Assembly (NCBI GenBank): GCA_040437565.1
Contig: JBDOQK010000034.1
Span: forward strand, 124,001 to 188,000
Length of the DNA stretch: 64,000 nt
Direction of reading: 5' to 3'
From: Albugo candida
Taxonomy: Eukaryota > Oomycota > Peronosporomycetes > Albuginales
How positions within the stretch are numbered: position 1 is the first letter of the stretch; each line of letters opens with the position of its first letter. The notes below the pieces were generated by a model, which worked only from the letters and a program-made list of their open reading frames with translations, did no database searches and had not been told where the DNA came from. Below are positions 1 through 10,939 of the stretch, one piece after another. The position numbers and the translations under genes were made by a program.

Positions 1-17
1 TGGAGCTCTTTTATTTG

Positions 18-3000
18 ATGCAAAGCGACTTCCAGGGCATAGAACAGGTTCATCTGAGTTTGATGCTGCAACAAGTTCCTCTTCTGGCTCGACTCAATGC
101 CCGTGCGCAAGATATCGTTCTGTCGCGTCTTCAGCCTGCAAATTTTTCCGACAGGGAGTTCATTGTGCGGCAAGGAGAGGAAGGAACGCGGTTCTACATG
201 ATAACCAAAGGCGAGGCGATTGTGACGGAACGTGACTTGAGCGTCGCTGATTCGGAAGAGAAAGAACTGACTCGATTGTACGAAGGTCATGTTTTTGGCG
301 AAATGTCGTTAATATACCAGGAACCGAGGACTGCGTCAGTGCGAGCCATTGGGGATGTAAAGTGCTTGTACTTGAATAAAGAAGATTTTGACGAATGTTT
401 GATGTCGGATAATTTCCAACGGTTTGTGCGTGAAGAATACATGGAAAAGGCGCGACGTCGAGCCATGAGAATTCGTTTAAAGCAACAGCAAACCATAGTG
501 CAAGCGACAGCTGCAACCGACGAGCTCAAAGAAGCATTGATTCCTTGCGTTCAATCAATTTCAGCTTCTCTTTCATCTCCTTTGAAAACCACAGAAACAC
601 GGAAGCTCGTGACTCATCGCCTCGCAAATGGACAAAAAGTCGTCAACAAGTATGTCATCAAAGGTGATTTGGGTCGAGGGTCTTTTGGACGCGTCAAATT
701 GTGCCAAAATGAGCAAGACGGACAATTGTATGCTGTAAAAATAATGCACAAAAGCTTCACACAGCGTATGGCTGGGAAGGAAGATTCTTTACAGGACGCT
801 CTGCGTCGAGAAATTGCGATTTTGAAGAAGTTGAATCATCCAAATGTTGTCAAGTTGATTGAGGTCATTGATGATCCCTCGAGTGAGAAGGTATACTTGG
901 TTCAAGAATACGTTCAGCATTCTTTGATGGAAGAGGTTCAGTCGGCTTCCGGGCTGCCTCAAGATACTGCACGGATGTATCTGCGGGATTTGTTGGCTGG
1001 GCTTTACTATTTGCATTATCACAATATCATTCATTTTGACATCAAGCCAGAAAACATTCTTATCACTTCAGGAGGTATGGCCAAAATTGCGGACTTTGGG
1101 ACTGCAAGAATGATTCTTCATGAATCTGACACGTTATCAGATGCCAAAGGAACACCAGCATTTATGGCACCAGAAATGTTTAATATTGGGGCAACGTATC
1201 GAGGGCCGTCAGTTGATGTTTGGTCGTTAGGAGCAACGTTGTATATGATGGTCATTGGGCGTCCTCCTTGGTTGGCCGATAATGAGATCAAATTGGCGGA
1301 AAGAGTGCAACAAGATGAGTTGTGTTTCTCATTCGAGACGAGTGAGAAAATGGATCCACATTTGAAGAATCTTTTAGTTCGCATGCTTACGAAAGAACCA
1401 GCATCTCGAATTTCGCTGATGGATTGCATTAATCATGATTGGGTGACCAAAGAAGGAAGTGATCCACTTCCAGTGCATCTTTCATTAATTCTTGGAGATA
1501 AAGCAACTGGAAAGCCGTGCAATAACGATGAGGATTCCGTCATGACCATTTCGCTGGATGAGAGTGATAATGCAATCCAACGGATTCCCGAACAGATCGA
1601 TCAGAGTTTGTCAGATTGCTTGATGAAAGCACATTGGATGATCAAGAATCGTCTACAACAAGATCAGTACAAAGCCCAAACAGGGGCTACTCAAAGATTT
1701 GATTCAGAAGGGGACACGAGGATGAAGCAAACTTTCAAATCCACATCCAATGGTTCCGATTCCTCTCATTCAGTAAGGGCAGGATCGAGTAGAGCTTCAC
1801 AAAACAACTCTGAAGAGGTTTCGAACTTCATATCGGCATGGCGAGATCATAAGCGCGTTCTACTCGGCGTAGGACATACCAATTTATCTGACCGAATTCT
1901 AGAAGTACTTCTTGAACAAAACCGTATGGCCATTTCAGCTGATCGGGCAATGGTCACAGAAATTATCATGCCATCAGCACCAGGATCGGTATCGATGCAT
2001 TCTAATTCTTCCCTCTCATCATTCGGTAACGTGACTACTGTGAGTGATCCAGCTGAGATGAGCACAGATTCACTGGAGGGACTTGAACGAGATGATTTTG
2101 TTGCGCAATCTCTGCCAAAACATTCATTCAATCGAGGATCGCTTCTGGGTCACCATTATCAGTCTCTTCCGAATATTAATAGCTTAGATGAACATGGGAG
2201 CCAACCAACGCTGAGGCGTAAACGCAGCTCTAATTCCTTTGTTGATTCCGCCATCATCCATCCAACGCCGACGTGCTTGCTAGATGGTAGCCCTCGGGCA
2301 CTCACTCGACATAAATCGGCAGTGCATCTTAAATGCAATTCCAGCTCACCACTACAATACGAAAAAGAAGGAGATAATTTTATTGACAAATTGCACTTGG
2401 ATATATGGTGCAGTAACTCCAGCGAGGCGCATTCTGCCAACAGCATCATGTCGTCCGAAAATGACGCCAAGTTGATGAAACGCTCCCTATCCCGCAAAAA
2501 AGATTTTCTGATGGTCACATCCGAGGTACTAATGGGCCAGGACGGCGACTATCAAACTAGAAAGATCATGTTCCAGGCACGAGACCACGATTTCTCTGTG
2601 GCTTCTCGAGCCCCAGTATCATCCAAACGCTCGCTTTCGCAATTGGTCATGAGCGAGACTAGCGGATGCAGCAATCCCTCTGCAGTTTCAATAGGCATTT
2701 CGAAAAGCGCTTCTCAAAACTCTTCTGATTGTAAATATGGTTCCTCCCATTCATTACTGAGTTCCGCTCTCTCCGAAAGCAATCGAAGCTTCCGATCCGA
2801 AATATCCAGAACAGCGTCGCAAGGAAATGCAGACCTCACAGAGCTGCGATCCAAAGAAACCCGAGACGGTATCGACCTGGATGGTCTTGGAGTTACAGAA
2901 ATCAATGTTGAAGATGTTGGGGAGATCCATTGTGCGCACGATCTTGCAAATGAAGAAATGAACGTTCGAAATGCTTATTCGCGCGCAGGGAAATGTTTGT

Positions 3001-4250
3001 CCCCAAGAAGCCAGTTTTGGGACAAGGACGAATCCGACTCTGATTACAGTGAAGTTGAAGATGCCGTGGATGTCGATGCGACGTTTGAAAAATTGGTTGG
3101 AGGCCCTTCTGACATCGAACGGGTTACTGGAGAAGATGAAGATCTCGCTCCTCTCCCAGAAATAACAGAATGTTGCAAACCCGAGTCCTCTGCGTGTTTG
3201 GAAAATTCAGTAGCCAGTTTGATCTCATCGGCTTCATCGTACTTGACGTGTGATCAAACAGTGCAAGTTTATGTGAGCAGTCAGATTCGCGAGAATTTGA
3301 TTCTGGGAATCAGATCTGGGTACGCCGAAGCAAAAGGTGCCAGAGCAAGTATGGAAGACCGAAGTTTAGTACGAGCAGCGTGTAATTTAGAAGACTTTGG
3401 CGCGGGTATCAACAAGCAATTTGCGTCTTTGGCCGTGTTTGGAGTGTTTGATGGACATAACGGGTTTGATACCGCAAGTCATTTACAGGCTCATCTAGTC
3501 GAAATCATGTTATCCAATAAAAAATTCGTATCGAATCCACGGGATGCTGTAAAGGAAAGCTGTCAACAAATCGATGAGACAATTCTGAGAAATCAGAATC
3601 AGAGCTGGGCACCAAGACGGCTATTGAGTTATGCTCACCATAAAGAGGTGATGGGAAGAATGCAATCGACTCAAAATTTACAGCCCATCTCTTTCTCTGG
3701 TGCTACCGGTGTTTTTGCAATCATGATGAAAGATAAAAGACAAGATTGTGGTAGTCAAAATGGAAAAACATTGGATGATGGTATCTCTACAAAGATACTG
3801 ATAGGGAATGTCGGCGATTCTCGTGCTGTTCTAGCACAATCAGATGGGTTAGCGCGAGATATAACAAAGGATCACAAAGCTTCTGATGCGTTCGAAAAAA
3901 GGCGAATTGAAGCCAGTGGAGGTTTTGTGCATAATGGCCGACTGGACGGAATCTTAGCCATTTCACGCGGATTTGGTGATTTGGCGCATAAACAAGACGG
4001 CCATTTGATCAGCGACCCCGACGTGTTTGAACACGTAATTGGTGTGAAGGATGAATTTCTCCTGCTAGCAAGCGACGGGCTGTTTGATGTTCTCAACTCT
4101 CAACAGGCTGTGAATCTCATTCGACGTAAATTGCGCCTTCATGGAGACGTACAGTTGGCGGCGCACGAGCTCATTCTCAAAGCGCAACAATTCTTATCAC
4201 ACGATAATATCAGCGTAATTATTGTCGTGTTCAACCAATGTGGCACATGA
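18..4250 (+). CDS. Cyclic-nucleotide-binding / protein kinase / PP2C phosphatase fusion
   Basis: Intronless ORF of 1410 codons from the ATG at 18. The frame stays open to the window edge, so the true start may lie upstream. Three domains are visible. First, a cyclic-nucleotide-binding fold (about residues 15-140) whose phosphate-binding cassette keeps FGEMS and the PRTASV arginine. Second, a Ser/Thr kinase (about 213-476) with a Gly-rich loop GRGSFG, Lys241, DFG at 359-361 and GTPAFMAPE, which is CaMKK-like; the catalytic loop reads HFD at 339-341 instead of HRD. Third, after a 650-residue Ser-rich linker, a PP2C domain (about 1100-1410) with MEDRS, DGHNG (Asp1145), Asp1353 in ASDG and DN at 1396-1397. 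All main metal ligands are present. The inferred role is a cNMP-gated kinase and phosphatase in one chain. The order differs from the plant PP2C-CNBD-kinase proteins. Confidence 0.93.
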   Translation: MQSDFQGIEQVHLSLMLQQVPLLARLNARAQDIVLSRLQPANFSDREFIVRQGEEGTRFYMITKGEAIVTERDLSVADSEEKELTRLYEGHVFGEMSLIYQEPRTASVRAIGDVKCLYLNKEDFDECLMSDNFQRFVREEYMEKARRRAMRIRLKQQQTIVQATAATDELKEALIPCVQSISASLSSPLKTTETRKLVTHRLANGQKVVNKYVIKGDLGRGSFGRVKLCQNEQDGQLYAVKIMHKSFTQRMAGKEDSLQDALRREIAILKKLNHPNVVKLIEVIDDPSSEKVYLVQEYVQHSLMEEVQSASGLPQDTARMYLRDLLAGLYYLHYHNIIHFDIKPENILITSGGMAKIADFGTARMILHESDTLSDAKGTPAFMAPEMFNIGATYRGPSVDVWSLGATLYMMVIGRPPWLADNEIKLAERVQQDELCFSFETSEKMDPHLKNLLVRMLTKEPASRISLMDCINHDWVTKEGSDPLPVHLSLILGDKATGKPCNNDEDSVMTISLDESDNAIQRIPEQIDQSLSDCLMKAHWMIKNRLQQDQYKAQTGATQRFDSEGDTRMKQTFKSTSNGSDSSHSVRAGSSRASQNNSEEVSNFISAWRDHKRVLLGVGHTNLSDRILEVLLEQNRMAISADRAMVTEIIMPSAPGSVSMHSNSSLSSFGNVTTVSDPAEMSTDSLEGLERDDFVAQSLPKHSFNRGSLLGHHYQSLPNINSLDEHGSQPTLRRKRSSNSFVDSAIIHPTPTCLLDGSPRALTRHKSAVHLKCNSSSPLQYEKEGDNFIDKLHLDIWCSNSSEAHSANSIMSSENDAKLMKRSLSRKKDFLMVTSEVLMGQDGDYQTRKIMFQARDHDFSVASRAPVSSKRSLSQLVMSETSGCSNPSAVSIGISKSASQNSSDCKYGSSHSLLSSALSESNRSFRSEISRTASQGNADLTELRSKETRDGIDLDGLGVTEINVEDVGEIHCAHDLANEEMNVRNAYSRAGKCLSPRSQFWDKDESDSDYSEVEDAVDVDATFEKLVGGPSDIERVTGEDEDLAPLPEITECCKPESSACLENSVASLISSASSYLTCDQTVQVYVSSQIRENLILGIRSGYAEAKGARASMEDRSLVRAACNLEDFGAGINKQFASLAVFGVFDGHNGFDTASHLQAHLVEIMLSNKKFVSNPRDAVKESCQQIDETILRNQNQSWAPRRLLSYAHHKEVMGRMQSTQNLQPISFSGATGVFAIMMKDKRQDCGSQNGKTLDDGISTKILIGNVGDSRAVLAQSDGLARDITKDHKASDAFEKRRIEASGGFVHNGRLDGILAISRGFGDLAHKQDGHLISDPDVFEHVIGVKDEFLLLASDGLFDVLNSQQAVNLIRRKLRLHGDVQLAAHELILKAQQFLSHDNISVIIVVFNQCGT

Positions 4251-4618
4251 CGCTCCCAGTATAGGCGTAATAATTGGGCCTGCTGTAGTCGAGCCAGTCA
4301 CAGACAACCCGAATATTTCACAATTCCATCCATCGAGCAAGCGATAAGTTTGTGATACATCATACTTATGCAGAGAATGAACTCCTGGTTCCTTGTACAC
4401 GTACTGACTTCTATGCGCGCAGTCGATGTTGCACGTAGGGTAGCTGTATACCTAATCGTTAGTTCCGGCTTTGGCCGATTTGAGTCAAGCTGTAAACTCA
4501 ACAAACCGAACCCTACATATCGCGTAATACAATTTTCTACTCGTATAGAGCACGCACCAAGTGGAACCTGCAAACTGGGATCACTCGAGATTTTCTTCCA
4601 CAACACGATTACTGTCAA
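4251..4618. other. Intergenic, nothing recognised
   Basis: This 368-bp stretch lies between the kinase-PP2C stop and the ATG at 4619. It probably holds the 3' UTR of the first gene and the promoter of the next. I see no convincing ORF, RNA gene or repeat. Confidence 0.5.
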
Positions 4619-5979
4619 ATGCAAGGCGTCAACAATTACATATCCACCAATCCTTTTGATCCGACGTTCTCTCCATTAACCACGTCCGCACCGCGAAACC
4701 GTCTTGCACATTCAGATTTTACATATAATCGTGTTCACGATTTGAATTCGTCAAAACAAAATGTTCAGACAAATTTAATTCATTTCGAGAATAAAATGCT
4801 GGTGAAATCAGCGAAGGCTCAACTAGTAGGGAGACAAGTAAAAATCAAAAAACGCATTCCCACGTCTGTTATCGTCGATGGAGTCCGTCGGGAGGTCGCT
4901 TCCCTGCAAGACGAATTGAATCGATTACAAAACCAACACAACAAGCGTCAAATCGCACGAATGGATAACAAAATCCAGCAACGCTGGCAAATCGCGCTTT
5001 CTATAATGAAAAATCATTCAATGCGCGCATGTCGCGAAAACGAAAATCTCATCTCAGCGCGTGAAGAATATCAGCAAATTATCAACGAAATGAAAAAGTA
5101 TGTGCAACGTTGCGTGAAAATGGAGTCGCCTACTCAAGATGTCATCTTACAGAATCGTGTTCAATCCGATCAACTTTCAGGATGCGATTGGGATTCACTT
5201 CGTAATAGTGTGCACACACAATTATTGGATTGTCACCAAATTTTAAGTACATTTGATGTGTCCAATATGAAGACACTGACTCCGATCGTCCGCTGCAAAA
5301 AAACGCTCAAAGTCTCCTGCGAGCGACGTCAAAGCATCGTCTATCCCTTTGGAATGGATCGCGTAGCATCAGCATCCTGGACAATGTGCGAGAAAGATTG
5401 CAGTTCATTTGATCGGCACAAGGTGCGTTGATGCTGCTAAGTGGATGTCGATGAGGCCTCACTTTTGTTTCAATGTAGACCCCTGAAATGAGTGATGGAG
5501 AGATCCTCCAACAAGGAACTTTGCGTTTGGAAATGCGTCGAGTGCAAGTTGCGGTTCCTTGTAGAATAGTCAAATTATGTCGTGAGGTCGACGGGAACAT
5601 TTGCATTTGTGGCGTGGTTGTTGGTCGAGTTCCTAGCTCGTTAGTTTCAATGCACCAAACGCCCGAAGAAAGCTCGGCTTTTATCGAATTACACGCACGC
5701 GTGTGGTTTATCTACCGCAAACTCGACGGAAAGCTAGGAAACGCAGCAAATGAACCAATGTGTCAGCAAGTTCAATTCAGCACCATTGAGCTTCACTCGG
5801 ATGGAGATACATCTCAGGATGGGAATGGTTCAGTCGATTCGGATTCCACGTCGCGCATGAAAATTTTCCGTCGTGTTGGCTTGTTGGCCGATCTCTTCCG
5901 ACACGCACACGACGCTGACATTGAGAATTACATCCAAAACACTGAAAATCAACTTATGGATGAAGCAATTCGCGGCTGA
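4619..5979 (+). CDS. Coiled-coil protein, oomycete M96/START-like family (tentative)
   Basis: Two exons, 4619-5422 and 5479-5979, joined in phase 0 across a 56-nt intron (gtgcgt...tgtag), give 434 aa. The N-terminal half has a basic stretch followed by a heptad-rich coiled coil (about residues 95-180: DELNRLQNQHNKRQ, then RWQIALSIMKNHSMRACREN). That arrangement, a basic coiled coil followed by a Trp plus an R..AxxEN-type helix, is what I associate with large oomycete families annotated M96-like or START-like. The C-terminal half looks like a mixed alpha/beta globular domain without a catalytic motif I recognise. Its last 179 bases (from 5801) are repeated after the first N gap as an assembly artefact. 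The gene converges with the coiled-coil gene on the other strand, whose stop lies 78 bases away in the left copy. Function is unknown. Confidence 0.75.
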
Positions 5980-7970
5980 TATCACTAATTCCACCTTCGA
6001 CTCTCATGACGTAGCATTAGGTAACAATAGTAAATCGGATTCTCCCAAAATTCCGCTTATGAAGACGAATGAACCGAAGCCTTTGCCGACTCGAACAAAC
6101 TTTCGGTTCCTTCGTCCACTTTGGTGTACGTTTGCCTCACTTTTTCAGCAAAGCATTGTGTCACAAATTGAGTCACTCGAGTCTTCAGAACGTCTTTCAG
6201 GCTCACTTCCTGTTGTTCCATCGACAGATCGCAGAGTTTTTCAGTCAATTCCACGAGCATTGCCAACTACAAAGCGAATTATTTCCAAATTTTTGACACA
6301 TTCAATGGAAAAACGTACTTTTTCTCGCAATTCCGTCAGACTTTGTTCGGCCGTATCGATCGCCAAAAACGATTGCTGATTGAATGCATTTCCACGCGTA
6401 CCTTTTGGCGTCATCTTATCCTCACGAGCGATCTCAGGATGCCGCGTTTCATCCTCAGCGACCTGATTATCGCAAGGCGTTTGTTTTTGAACGCGTTTGT
6501 CCACAATCTGAAGCGCTTCCTGCACGCGTTCGGCCAACATCGCGTGTTTATGGACTAACGATCGACACAAAGTCTGTGTCGAGAGATTGTGTTGTTGAGC
6601 GATTTTCTGAAGTTGTTCCAATTCAATTGCGAGTTTTTGTGTTTCGGCTTTAGCGGCAAAGCGCTTCTTATTGGACTCTTCGACTTGGCGTTTCGCATCG
6701 GCTAATTCTCTGGCGCGTTGTTGGCTCTTTTCCGATTCCTGGAGTACGTGGAGCGTTTGTTTCAGAATTTGGATTTCATCGGTGAGTTCGTGGACACTGC
6801 TGGCAGCTTGTACCAATTTCTGCTGAGAATTCTCANNNNNNNNNNNNNNNNNNNNNNNNNNNNNNNNNNNNNNNNNNNNNNNNNNNNNNNNNNNNNNNNN
6901 NNNNNNNNNNNNNNNNNNNNNNNNNNNNNNNNNNNATGGAGATACATCTCAGGATGGGAATGGTTCAGTCGATTCGGATTCCACGTCGCGCATGAAAATT
7001 TTCCGTCGTGTTGGCTTGTTGGCCGATCTCTTCCGACACGCACACGACGCTGACATTGAGAATTACATCCAAAACACTGAAAATCAACTTATGGATGAAG
7101 CAATTCGCGGCTGATATCACTAATTCCACCTTCGACTCTCATGACGTAGCATTAGGTAACAATAGTAAATCGGATTCTCCCAAAATTCCGCTTATGAAGA
7201 CGAATGAACCGAAGCCTTTGCCGACTCGAACAAACTTTCGGTTCCTTCGTCCACTTTGGTGTACGTTTGCCTCACTTTTTCAGCAAAGCATTGTGTCACA
7301 AATTGAGTCACTCGAGTCTTCAGAACGTCTTTCAGGCTCACTTCCTGTTGTTCCATCGACAGATCGCAGAGTTTTTCAGTCAATTCCACGAGCATTGCCA
7401 ACTACAAAGCGAATTATTTCCAAATTTTTGACACATTCAATGGAAAAACGTACTTTTTCTCGCAATTCCGTCAGACTTTGTTCGGCCGTATCGATCGCCA
7501 AAAACGATTGCTGATTGAATGCATTTCCACGCGTACCTTTTGGCGTCATCTTATCCTCACGAGCGATCTCAGGATGCCGCGTTTCATCCTCAGCGACCTG
7601 ATTATCGCAAGGCGTTTGTTTTTGAACGCGTTTGTCCACAATCTGAAGCGCTTCCTGCACGCGTTCGGCCAACATCGCGTGTTTATGGACTAACGATCGA
7701 CACAAAGTCTGTGTCGAGAGATTGTGTTGTTGAGCGATTTTCTGAAGTTGTTCCAATTCAATTGCGAGTTTTTGTGTTTCGGCTTTAGCGGCAAAGCGCT
7801 TCTTATTGGACTCTTCGACTTGGCGTTTCGCATCGGCTAATTCTCTGGCGCGTTGTTGGCTCTTTTCCGATTCCTGGAGTACGTGGAGCGTTTGTTTCAG
7901 AATTTGGATTTCATCGGTGAGTTCGTGGACACTGCTGGCAGCTTGTACCAATTTCTGCTGAGAATTCTCA
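5801..7970. repeat. Assembly gap 6836-6935 with 1035-bp duplicated flanks
   Basis: Exactly 100 N. The block 5801-6835 ends at the gap and reappears from 6936 to 7970. I found no difference at the places compared. The left block holds the 3' end of the preceding gene and a copy of the last part of the coiled-coil gene (6057-6835, minus). The right block continues into the full gene. This pattern indicates unmerged contig overlap rather than a tandem duplication. Confidence 0.9.
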
Positions 7971-8926
7971 TTCAATTGTTTGATACGTCGTTCATTTTCG
8001 ACGTTTTTATGGTTCAATTCCATTCGTAGCCGATCGATTTCGCACTGTTGTTGAGCTTTTTCATCCAAAAGCGACTGTTTATCGGCTGAAAGCGCCAAAA
8101 CGAGCGTTTTGGCTTTTTGACGCTTACTCAGTTCGTCTTTATGGTTGGCTTCCGATAGTGTTTTGTGTGATTCGAATTCGCTTTGCAAAACGCGATATTT
8201 TGCGTCGAGCTCTTCCAATTCGCGGGGATCGATAGCTTTACTTCGAAGTCGATGAATTTCGCTCTCATTTGCGAGAAGAATGGATTCTTTCGCGCGTATT
8301 TGCTCGTGCATCCGCATCATTTGGATAGTGTCATCTGCCAATTGTTTTTCAAGTATTTCAATTCGACTGAGTGAATTTTGAAGCGCTTCCTGAAGCTCCA
8401 CGAGCCTCCGATCATCTCGACGATGCTCCGTTTCGTTCGATTGCGACAGTTTTTCCAATTGAGAGCGTAAGGCTCCATTTTGTTGCTGCATATTGGCTGC
8501 TATTTCTTCCGATTGAATCAGTTTTTCACGATACATTTGAAGCTGTTCGAGTTGAAAATCGCGATCCAAAAGCTTTTTTTGAAGATGTTCGATTTCGATT
8601 TCGTGTTGCTGATGTTTATCAGCGAGCATTTTCGAGTCAATCGCAAGTTGTTGAACGTCACCAGAGCGCTGAAGCTGGTCGAGCTGCTGTTGGAGACGTT
8701 CACATGTGATTTTAGAGGCTTGGAGATCGTTTTCAAGCGCAATTTTCGCGGTAGCATCCGAATGCGATGAAAAATGTGCCACTTTGGCTTTTTCAGCGGC
8801 TAATTCCTTCCGCATGGAATCGACAAAAGCTTTGGTTTTCAATTTGAGCTGATAAAGCGTCTCATCTTTGGCCTTATTTTCGAGTTTCAATCGATTGACT
8901 TCGGTCTCGAGAACGGCGCTATCCAT
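7192..8926 (-). CDS. Long coiled-coil protein, function unknown
   Basis: The main exon is 7406-8926, starting at the ATG at 8926. A likely second exon, 7192-7344, joins in phase 0 across a 61-nt intron (gtagtt...caacag), giving about 557 aa. Without splicing, the first frame stops at 7376. Almost the whole protein is heptad-patterned and rich in Glu, Gln, Lys and Leu, with a break near residues 425-475 that is richer in Thr and Pro. The predicted C-terminal exon is also helical (SLKDVLKTRVTQFV). It resembles golgin, HOOK or basal-body coiled-coil proteins only in composition. I found no GRIP or motor domain, so a structural or tethering role is a guess. The last 259 codons are duplicated before the N gap. 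A one-base assembly error instead of the intron would also explain the frame change. Confidence 0.72.
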
Positions 8927-9036
8927 TGCGATAAACCGATTATGCGTTTGAATGCGTTAAACATTAAATAATAAAAAGCGTTTCGGAACGACGTCCTCGA
9001 AATAGCGATCGTTTCGCGGTCTTTTATTGCGATTGA

Positions 9037-10833
9037 ATGAAGCGTATCGCTCAGAATCCATGGAAGCGGATGCTTGCGATTGGGAGAGGCGGCTCTGTGG
9101 TCATCACAACGCAAATGGGCGATGAAAATACGGCCGTGATAGACATTGAAGCTGTTTTATTGAAAGGTGATTTCTCGATGGGAAAATGGACAGAGTACGA
9201 GGCAATTTGTGTGGCGTTTGCAGCCTCTGATGTATTGTTTGTCGGAATGACGGGTGTGCATGCGAATTCTCGCGATAAATGTTCGTTTCTATGCGGAATT
9301 CGATTGTTTTCTTCTTCAAAAACAATTTTTCCGCATGTTCTTTTCGTGGAATCGCTGGGGGAAGAAAGTGTTTGGGAGCTTTGTATTGGCGTAAGCGACT
9401 CGATGTCGTATCTCGTGTTTTTGATGGAGAATCACATTGGCGTATTTGTTTGGAAGGAGAGATATAGCGATCGGCTCGTGTGTGTTGCATCGATTCCCGG
9501 CGCCAAACGATTGACCGCGGGTTCTTTTCTTTGGGATCGGATGCTTGGATGCGTGGTGGATGAGAATGGATCCATTTATGTACTCGATATCAGTGGCTGT
9601 TTACGGGCGCTCGAAGAAACAATGCGACAATCGTTCAATGTGCGTTCTCGGAAACGAATCGACGAAAATTTGCATTGTTTGAAGGCAATTCAATGCGTTC
9701 GGGGTGGAGCTTGCATGAAGGAGAACCCGATGGCTCAGATTCAGATTGTAGGCTTTCGGAAACAGATAGAGGCGTTGAGTATGCGGATCTGTTGTGCTCG
9801 ATGGATCAATTTGCCGAATATCTCTACACAATGGCTTATTGTGGCGTCGGAGAATGGATCATTGCAAGTATGAGCGACAAGTTTTTCCGTCAGATTGAGT
9901 GATATTGTGCTCGATAGATATTTAAATGCAATTCGAAGGCACGTGAAATCGTCTTTTTGCAGGTACGCTGACGCTGTTGATTCAATTTTGTCTCATTTTT
10001 TTTGAAAGGAGTATCCATCGTCAACGTTTTCGACCAAAAAGCCGCATTTTCTATCGCCGGCAAAAGTGTCGGAACATCAAATTGTGCTCTTCACGATTTT
10101 TGGACAGAGCGTACGCGAATGGAAGCTTGGGGTATGCATGGAGCCGACTGTGGATCTGGTGCTTCCGTGTGTGAAGAACGCCTTCGAACTGCCACAAAGA
10201 GCTGTAAGTAGCATCGAAGCTTCCAGGCCTATTTATACTTGATTTTTGTATGCAGATTGGGTCCGAGGTCGTCGCGGTCGCTTGGAGTTTTGAAAATCAG
10301 CGAAAGGAGGAGCCAAATGCAAGTTCTTTCGATGAGAGGGAAGGAATTGGGCTCGAATATGCTAGCCTGATCACCGCGGATGGAAAGCTTGAGCATTTTC
10401 ACTTGGTTCGAGAAGAATCAGAACTAGCGAATCAGAAGGATGAGCTGATTCTGAGAACATCGATGGCACCGATACCTGAGGAAATACGTTGCGATCACTT
10501 TTGCGAGCGAAATCAGGCGAACGAGAAGGCAGATATGACAATACAAGAGCGATACAAGCTTCCTGAAATGCCATTGACAGATAAGAAGGCCGTAGGCGAA
10601 AGACGAACGACTCAATCGACGAAAAAGGAGTATAAAAGCGTACGTTATCAAGAACTTGTATCTAGCATTGTTAGTGATGAGATTATGTAACACAGCGCTT
10701 GGAGTGCGCAAGTGCACGCGTGCATCGGCTACATCAAAATGTAGAAGCAATGCGTGGATCCTTCCAGCTATTTTGCGTCGATGTGCAGGAGCAGATGAGT
10801 GAGCTAACGCGGATGTTGCACGCGTCGCCGTGA
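9037..10833 (+). CDS. Predicted beta-propeller protein with C-terminal helix, unknown
   Basis: Four exons, 9037-9867, 10009-10203, 10256-10639 and 10696-10833, all in phase 0, give 515 aa. Introns are 141, 52 and 56 nt. The splices are supported because each bridges a stop and restores a protein-like frame, for example HQIVLFTIFGQSVREWKLG in exon 2. The N-terminal 340 residues have repeated short beta-strand signatures (RMLAIGRGGSVVI, HIGVFVWKER, GSIYVLDISG, WLIVASENGS) typical of a WD-like propeller without clear WD dipeptides. The C-terminus is helical (RLHQNVEAMRGSF). This layout is seen in nucleoporins, Mediator subunits and trafficking scaffolds, but I cannot assign a family. It starts 110 bp from the divergent coiled-coil gene, so a shared promoter is likely. 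Confidence 0.75.
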
Positions 10834-10939
10834 ATGCCTGATTGCATGTACCACGTAAGTTTAGGCTCATGTAACACACCTAAATGTTGATTGCGAGCTA
10901 TATAGCGCGTATTACGGTAATTTTGTGTCTCACGCGAAA

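Noticed and set aside
6718-7053. ORFs that run across N runs (also at 14779, 17631, 33868, 33974, 53209 and 61504)
   Set aside because: They are translations through unknown bases with repeated flanks and have no biological support.
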